Of a stretch of 64,000 nucleotides of DNA, positions 57,266 through 64,000 are shown piece by piece; position 1 is the first letter of the stretch, and every line of letters starts with the position of its first letter. The DNA comes from Carya illinoinensis (taxonomy: Eukaryota; Streptophyta; Magnoliopsida; Fagales; Juglandaceae). The stretch is taken from the NCBI RefSeq assembly GCF_018687715.1, contig NC_056752.1, positions 46,975,501 through 47,039,500 on the forward strand, written 5' to 3'. Below the pieces are notes generated by a model. The model saw only the letters and a program-made list of their open reading frames with translations. It did no database searches and was not told the origin of the DNA. A program made the translations under genes and the position numbers.

Positions 57266-60024
57266 ATAGTAAATAGTATGCTTGGCATTAGGTGCGACCA
57301 TTTTCTTGAAATAAAAAACAAGAAAGCATGCTGATTTAATATTGGCTACATCTTCCTATTTAATTTTTACTCTCTGTATTGTAGTAATGGCAATGGAATA
57401 TGTTGCGGGATCCCTATACATGACTCCTTTTATACCTTTGACTTTATCTATATGTAAGTTGCTAATACATGCAAATTAGAAATAAATTATGAATCATGGC
57501 GAGGAACTTCGCCGACAAAAGCTGACAAAAGAGTGATATCGGCGTGAAGAAATGGCCAAGGATGTACATTGCCATACGACGCAAACAAAGCTAGCATGTG
57601 CTTTGAAACATCAAAGAAAGAAATATAGGAACAAACAGAGGAGGAGGATCTATACGTTCAATGAAGCAATCTTTCACATGCATGCGAATATATTTGTTAG
57701 CCCATGTGAACACTTCAACACCTTGATCTGTAATCGTATATCAATTTAATTAGTGTTTCTTTTATGTACTACACCCCTTTTTCCCTAATTTTTTTTATCA
57801 AAGACTCAAACCATGCAATGAATAGATTACCTTTCTAATCTGAAAAGATTATATTATTGCTCAATAACAGAATGTCTTTGAAGGGATATGCACTTTTCTG
57901 CACATGATTGACAATCAAATAAGGGAGAAAACATGAGTATGTGCTGTCTCCACCAAATTAGTGATCATCTTCTGGGAGACTGAATCAGAAATTGAATTAA
58001 TTGAAATCACATCCATTGATGCTTCAAAGGTGTAATCCCCCCTTTTGTTAGAACCTCCCGAGGCAACCTTTTACTGCATTTCACTGCTCAAAGGTTGCTG
58101 CATACATCACAAATCTAATTATTAGGGCTGCATTAATGGTGAAGAAGGGGGGAGTTCTTCATTGATGATCTCAGACGACCAAATTAACCTTTTTGGCTTG
58201 AGTTGGATCAAAATGAGAATTTCATATACACATCAAACTCTCAGAGGGAACCCAAAACTCGTGGCCGATATACGGTAAACTAGCAGATTGATTCTAATTG
58301 ATAGAAGCATGGGGAGAGTTTAATGCCCTATGCCCAGTAAGAAAGGGTGGTTTAGGATTGACCAGGAGGCCAGCCGGAATAAAAAATGGGAAAATCCCAA
58401 AACAGTGTTTCCCAGGACCAAACACCACGTTGAAGGCGGAAGCATATAAACATACCATGTGACTGCCAACTAATGGTTTCATTATAAGAAAATAATATAA
58501 GATGACAACACATTCACTCATTTATGATGGGTAAGATGGTCCCACATTCCATCAATTCAATGTTCATAATATGCAAAACTAGTTAGTGAGCATTTTGTCT
58601 TATCTACAAGCTGTTGCGTATGTAATGCAAGAAAGAGAGATACACAGTCAACTGCAGTTATTTTAGTTCAAGGACCCCAGGAAATAACGGTACAAAAGTT
58701 ACGACTTGATGTAGTTCTTTTTGATCAAATGAAAAACAGAGTATATCAATCGGCACGATCAATAATCATACCCCGACATACCAAAAACTCGTATGAATTA
58801 ATCCTACACCAGTCCAGTTGAATGATAAAGATATCACTGACGGAAATATATATCTCTTTTAGAACCAGGAATGTAGAGGTTGAGCTCACCAGTTGCCCAT
58901 TCTGAAGTTCTCTTTTCTCTCTACAACTGGAGGCCTAGTTCTATCACAGATTCAACAGTTTCAGGTAGATTTTATTGTTTTCCTATGTGTTACGCTTTCT
59001 CCTTTCCTAAAATCTGCACCTGAGATTAATGCACCCAACTAATCAAGATATACGTGCAGTGTTGGTACTCCTCGCCAATACTGAATCATATTAATTAACC
59101 CGTGTGCAGCAACTTCTTACATTCTCTTAATCACCTAAGCAGTGTGTATAAGTGCTTTTACAACTACACCCTGATGAAAAGGAAGGTCGAATGACTTCCT
59201 GCTTGGTCTTAGTATCGGGGCCTTGATCATGGGAATCAAGCCTAGGCTCGACTCCAGGAGCTAAGGGTAGAAAGAGCACGTGCAAACGTGCAGGCCCCCA
59301 CCAAACATGAATCTTCTGACACACGTAGTGTGGACCCCTTTGTCCCCTTACTCAATACTTTATGGAACCCATAAACCCACAAGGTCTTCCAGTTTCTTAA
59401 ATCATGACCCCGAAATGGACCCCCCAAGTGGACAGCTTCCCCCATCAAGATATAAGTATTTTACACGGATTCTGCATGTTCATGAACCACTTTCACGTGC
59501 TTTCTGATCCACTCCATCCCGCATCAACAAGCATCACATAGTGACCAAAACACCCAAGCTAATTGTCTTACGTTGAGGAACAAGTTCAAGGACAAAATGG
59601 GCAGCTGCGAATGCTAAATCAAAGGTAACGAATCTCTACCATTTAACTTCGGAAGGATGGCAAGTGGCTCATCTGGGAGCTTCCTCTCTGTTTCTTCCCT
59701 CTCAAGCAGGCCTCACCTAATTGTAAACATGACACAAACACCTAATAACCACTGTAAATGGTTGCTATAGCAGATAAAGAAATATTATATGCTAGCGCTA
59801 AATGAGAAAAAGAGAATAAATGAGAAAAAGAGAATGATAGTACAGTAAAATTAGGCTGTCGACAGAAGGGCAATCTGTTCACTTCTAATAAGGAGGGGCT
59901 TTATACTTTATAGTGTTTGACATCAGTTATCAAATATGGACAGGAAGGGATCTCACAATATCATTTCTTCCTTTCTTCTACCTTTGTCGTTGCTATAATG
60001 GCAGCTTAGAAAGATTTGACAGAG
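57266..60024 (+). other. Upstream region of the IQD gene, no other gene recognised
   Basis: AT-rich sequence with short frames on both strands and no family resemblance. CTTTATACTTTATAG near 59899 could contain the TATA box of the IQD gene, about 120 bp before its ATG, but no start site can be proven. Some of this stretch may be untranslated leader or leader intron. Confidence 0.4.
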
Positions 60025-61869
60025 ATGGGGAAGACAAGCAAATGGCTTAGAAACTTCTTGACAGGGAAAAAAGACAAGGAAAAGTTGCCACGTAATCAGA
60101 GTTCTTGCATTGCCATTGAGAACAATCCGACAACTCCGATTTCCACCCCACAGACACCGAAAGAGAAAAGGCGATGGAGTTTTCGAAGATCTTCAGCCGC
60201 AGCTGCGGCTCCCAAGGACTCAAATCCTGTGGAACCCATTGCCACAATGCCACCAGCTGTACAGACCGCTTTGGACGCTGAAAATGAGCAGAAAAAGCAA
60301 GCCATGGCAATGGCAGCAGCCACGACTGCAGCAGCAGATGCTGCCGTGGCTGCTGCACAGGCTGCAGCTGCGGTGATCCGACTCACAGCAGCTGCCAATG
60401 GCAGAACTAGTGCAGTTGAAGTGGTTGCTGCAATAAAAATCCAATCGGTTTTCCGCTCTTATTTGGTAAGAAACTCTGGAACTCCCTATCTTTACTCGGG
60501 TAACCGAAATATCTATTAGATACAGAGGGTTCATATTGTAATAACCCCAAATGTCACAAAGATGAAATGCCAATTGCGAACTGTTTCCTTGGCTTTGTTA
60601 CAGGCAAGGAAAGCACTGTCCGCGTTAAAAGGACTAGTGAAGTTGCAGGCATTGGTGAGAGGTCACCTGGTGAGGAAACAAGCGACGGCTACACTTCGGT
60701 GCATGCAGGCACTGGTGACAGTACAGGCTAGAGCTCTGGCACAGAGAATCCGGATGGCTGAAGAAGCGAAGCCTGTTAATCAGCACAGAAAATCGACACA
60801 AGAAAATCAGTTCAGACACTCCTATCATGTTAGTTCCATTGTTTTCTAGCTATAATTTCCTAATCGTGGTTCTTTTATTCTCTGATTTCCAGCCAAGGTT
60901 TTTTTGAAACAGAACATTCTATTTGTTTCGCCAATTGGGAATCTCTCTTCTTTTGTTTCAGCCCTTTAGTTGTGCTGAACAACATTTATGGTTCAAAGTT
61001 TCCAAAATTGTTTGAAATGCCATTTATCGAGTGATGAACTTGGAAATGAAAAATTAAAGCATTCTCTAATGTGTTAAAAAAAGGGGGGGGTCTTTCAACA
61101 ACACTGATCTGCAATCTGGTTTTTGTGTGTCTAGGAGATGGATAGAGGCATAGAGGACATTAAGATTGTGGAGATGGATCTTGGCGCAACAAAAGGAAGC
61201 TTAAAGAGCAGGAATAGCTACTCTAGCCAGCCGCAATACGAACGAATAGAACATAAATTCTCCACTCAATATGCACCAAATTGTGTTTACTCCAAGCAAG
61301 ACAACTACCAGGCCTCACCGGCTCCATCAGCTTTAACTGACATGAGCCCAGGAGCCTGCAGTGGGCATTTCGATGACTATTCCTTCGATACAGCGCAAAG
61401 CAGCCCACAGTACTACTCCGCTGCGTCCAAGCCCGATCCTTCAAGGGTTCCTTTCGCTTTCCCCAGGCCAAATTATACAGAATCCATGTCCTACGACTAC
61501 CAATTATTCCCAAATTACATGGCCAACACGCAATCTTCAAGAGCCAAAGTCCGGTCACAGAGTGCACCAAAGCAAAGGCCAGACACAATTGAGAGGCAAC
61601 CAAGCCGGCGTAGGGCATCAATGGAAGGGAGGAATGTCCCCAGGGCGGTGCGGATGCAGAGGTCATCTTCACACGTGGGCTCAACTGCTCAAAACTACCA
61701 ATACCCATGGCCAATCAAGCTTGATAGATCGACAGTTTCACTTAAAGACAGTGAGTGTGGATCCTCTAGTACAGTACTCACAAATACAAACCACTGCAGA
61801 TCGCTTGTTGCATTTGATGTGAGTACTAAGAACCCAGAATTCGCAAAATTTGTTTATGAACCAAAATAA
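60025..61869 (+). CDS. IQ67-domain (IQD) calmodulin-binding protein; three exons, intact
   Basis: Exons 60025-60465, 60604-60828 and 61135-61869 join in phase 0 to give 466 residues. The protein begins [16 protein letters not shown], a basic N terminus usual in the family. An Ala-rich stretch follows (about residues 85-125). The IQ67 domain starts near residue 135 with IQSVFRSYL, is split by the phase-0 intron at the position typical of the family, and continues with [14 protein letters not shown] and [18 protein letters not shown] proteins bind calmodulin and act as scaffolds at microtubules, membranes or the nucleus. The C-terminal exon has a basic patch ([22 protein letters not shown]) and an end resembling the DUF4005 region. 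The start at 60025 was chosen as the first ATG in frame giving the family N terminus. Which IQD member it is cannot be stated from this alone. Confidence 0.94.
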
Positions 61870-63149
61870 TGAAGTACAAGGACACTAAGAGGAAGCAAAC
61901 ATGTGAATTCTCAAAAATAAGATCCGCATTTTGATGTTTCTTAATCTTGATCAACATCTGATCAAGTTGTTTCATCTATTTCTGTGACTGCAGCTTCATG
62001 GAAATAGATCGGCGGTGCATCCCTCACTCCAATTTTAACCGAAACTCGTGTATGTTGCTACCCGAAGAGACATGGGGATGCCAAGCAGGCATTGAACGTT
62101 TTAAGAGGGAATGATAAAAAATGGTGAAGCTGGTTGATATAGAAGCCGCTATTGACTCCCGAGTCCCCCGGGACCCCCTCCCCCCCAATCCAAAAGATTC
62201 TGAATCTCAGTGTTACTGCATGATGTGCCCTATTGTAAGGGATCCTTTTGAACCTTGGCTGAACGTATCAATGAGGCCGTGAAACTGTAAAAAACAATTC
62301 CATAAGGAGCACAACTTGATTGTACTCTTTTCTGTTTATAGACATTTGTGAGGTGTGATTTTCTCCTATCGTATATTGTTTTTCTATTATTTTTTTGTGT
62401 TCCATAAGATGTTCCACCAGATATATGTTTGCAACAACGAGAATGTTCAAGCTTAATTCAAAGGTCTCTCTACGGGCTTCTGCACCAAGATCCTTAGTTG
62501 ATCCCTTTCCTTTGTTCTATTAAGGTTATCTGGTTATCTGGAGTGACTGATTAGGAAGGACACTTTCCTATCCAATCCTTTATACGCTCAGGCATAGCTC
62601 AAGGCCATCAATGATCATAGGACTAGCCATGCTCTCCAGTGAACTAGCCTCATTTTACAGCATGCACCCTGCTTCCTTACTGTGTCTTGCTCTTGCAATC
62701 TTGACAAGAAGCTCGATTCATCTTTATCTTGAATCTCCCATTTGAGATGCAACAGCTTAATTCTTGTAGGATTGATCATTTTTTTAAGATGATTCGACGT
62801 AAACTAAATATTAAGGCGACTAATGCTTCTCCACTCCAATTTTCAACTGGAATCGGTAGAAAACTTGCGGAGACAATGGTCATTAGGTTCTAAGATAAAA
62901 GGATGCAACCGGTAATTAACTTTCATCACTTAAAAAGCCTCTCCAAGCTCATTCAAAGCCAACCATCAGGTTCTGAGAAGTCGGCACTAAAAAAAAAAAA
63001 GGGGGTTCTGAGAAGCCAGCTGTCTGCCTTTTAAAGCCCATTTCAACCAGCCCAAGAATAACCTCAGCTTTCCGTTAATGGGCTTTTTGTGAGGATGGAA
63101 TGGCTCATCTATAACAGAGGTGTACTGTAGGGTGCCGCCCAGTTTGTTA
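61870..63149. other. IQD 3' end and intergenic sequence
   Basis: The first few hundred bases are the probable 3' untranslated region of the IQD gene. No AATAAA near the stop can be singled out as the signal. The remainder shows no coding resemblance. Confidence 0.45.
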
Positions 63150-63300
63150 TTACGAATAATATTATATACAATTATTTTTACGTACTCTTTATATATTTTA
63201 TTAATATGATTAATTAGATTATTTTTTAAAATATATAAATAATTATATCAATAAACTACACAAAACATTATGTAAAAATGACTTTGTAACGAGGCATTTT
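63150..63300. repeat. AT-rich MITE, related to 57130-57265
   Basis: Arms with TTTTTACGTACTCTTTATAT on the left and TATGTAAAAATGAC on the right, around a TTAATATGATTAATTAGA middle. Same general design as the intron 1 element of the desaturases. Confidence 0.5.
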
Positions 63301-63470
63301 TCTAAACTAAATCCTTCTTTTTCTTTTTTCATATTTTTTAAACATCTTTAAGCATTTTTTTTAAAAAAAAAAATACTAATACACTAATAGTACTCATTTT
63401 CATAATCATTAAATAAACAAAATTAAATATATAAACAATTAAAATGAGGCAATAAAATGAGAGACTATAT

Positions 63471-64000
63471 TAGGGCTGAGCACCGACTGAACCGGAGTCG
63501 GTATTGGAGCCATCCGACTCCGACTCTGACTTTGTCGGAGGCTGCGCCTCCGACTTTGCCTCCGATGGTGTTAGACTCCGTTCCGACTCTGCCTCCGACT
63601 TGTCGAAGCGGAGTCGGAATGGAGTCGGAGTTGGGCGACGGCGTTGATTTAGTTGACTGCAACGGCATTGTGTGATGACCCACCCCGATCTGCGACAGCG
63701 TTGGATTTGGTTGACTACAACGACATTGACCCAGATCTGTGACAGCGTCGAATTTGGTTGACTGCAATGGCACCGTGCGAATCGTGCGATGACTAATGAT
63801 CGTCTGCCTTCTTTGCCGATTTGGGAAGTTGGGAACTGCCTTCTTTGCCGATTTGGGAAGTTGGGAACTGGGTATGGGGCTGGCCAACTGGAAGTGGGGA
63901 GTGGGGACTCGGGGCGACGGGGACTGCTGTACTAGGGACTGCCGGACTGGAGAAAATTAAACCCTAAAATCTAAATCAAAGCTGAGCCCTGAGAGTGAGG
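63471..64000. mobile_element. hAT-like element with GGAGTC subterminal repeats, cut by the window end
   Basis: Starts TAGGGCTGAGCACCGACTGA, nearly the same as TAGGGCTGAGCACTGACT at 40332. CCGACT/GGAGTCGG units follow to about 63640. After that come GATTTGGTTGACTGCAA and GGGAAGTTGGGAACTG repeats, including a direct repeat of CTTCTTTGCCGATTTGGG near 63810 and 63842. The right end lies outside the window, so no target duplication can be checked. Confidence 0.7.

Noticed and set aside
59127..59507. Frames on both strands upstream of the IQD gene
   Set aside because: Several overlap in different frames and none resembles a known protein; more likely leader or intergenic DNA.
60096..60573. Minus-strand frames over IQD exon 1
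   Set aside because: Antisense shadows produced by the Ala-rich, GC-rich codons of the IQD gene.
61223..61822. Long alternative frames over IQD exon 3 on both strands
   Set aside because: Shadows of the 735 bp coding exon.

Overview
This window is from a nuclear plant genome, and a dicot is clear: split plastid acyl-ACP desaturase genes, an IQ67-domain (IQD) gene, AT-rich spacers and many nested plant transposons. The transposon mix would suit a woody rosid such as a member of the Fagales, but that is a guess.

The host content is a tandem cluster of three acyl-(acyl-carrier-protein) desaturase genes, all on the minus strand, plus one IQD gene on the plus strand. Desaturase A (7836-10331) and desaturase B (14433-16165) are intact three-exon genes, each predicted to encode 401 residues. 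Desaturase C (50366-54488) is a pseudogene: it has a solo LTR in exon 2, an in-frame stop in exon 3 and a damaged exon 1 donor. The IQD gene (60025-61869) has three exons and 466 residues. Each desaturase unit carries homologous 3' and 5' flanks, and units A and C are each preceded by a long related spacer (1-5930 and about 32250-42550). The cluster therefore grew by duplicating gene plus spacer.

Mobile elements explain most of the rest. A decayed Ty1/copia element (17239-31748, 205-206 bp LTRs) sits in the upstream flank of desaturase B. Inside it are a 759 bp hAT-like element (18737-19495) and a large non-autonomous LTR element on the minus strand (21359-31318, LTRs of 3.3 and 4.3 kb around a 2.3 kb interior). 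The interior carries a gag zinc-knuckle remnant and a separate 142-codon open reading frame antisense to the element, with its own TATA box and poly(A) signal. Other hAT-like elements lie at 9333-10085 (intron 1 of desaturase A), 33336-34093, 40325-41626 and 63471 to the window end. A Pack-MULE at 47522-48537 carries a piece of a CC1/RBM39-like splicing factor gene. A larger insertion at 42695-46965 carries a three-exon fragment of the UPF1 nonsense-mediated decay helicase. The spacers hold repeated, partly inverted fragments of a Myb/SANT plus NAM-associated gene of PIF/Harbinger ORF1 type.

Because the units are paralogous, many insertions can be compared with an uninterrupted copy elsewhere in the window. 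That fixes several element ends and target-site duplications directly from the sequence. The regions 44590-46960, 48600-49240, 55050-57130 and 57270-59900 hold nothing I recognise as a gene.
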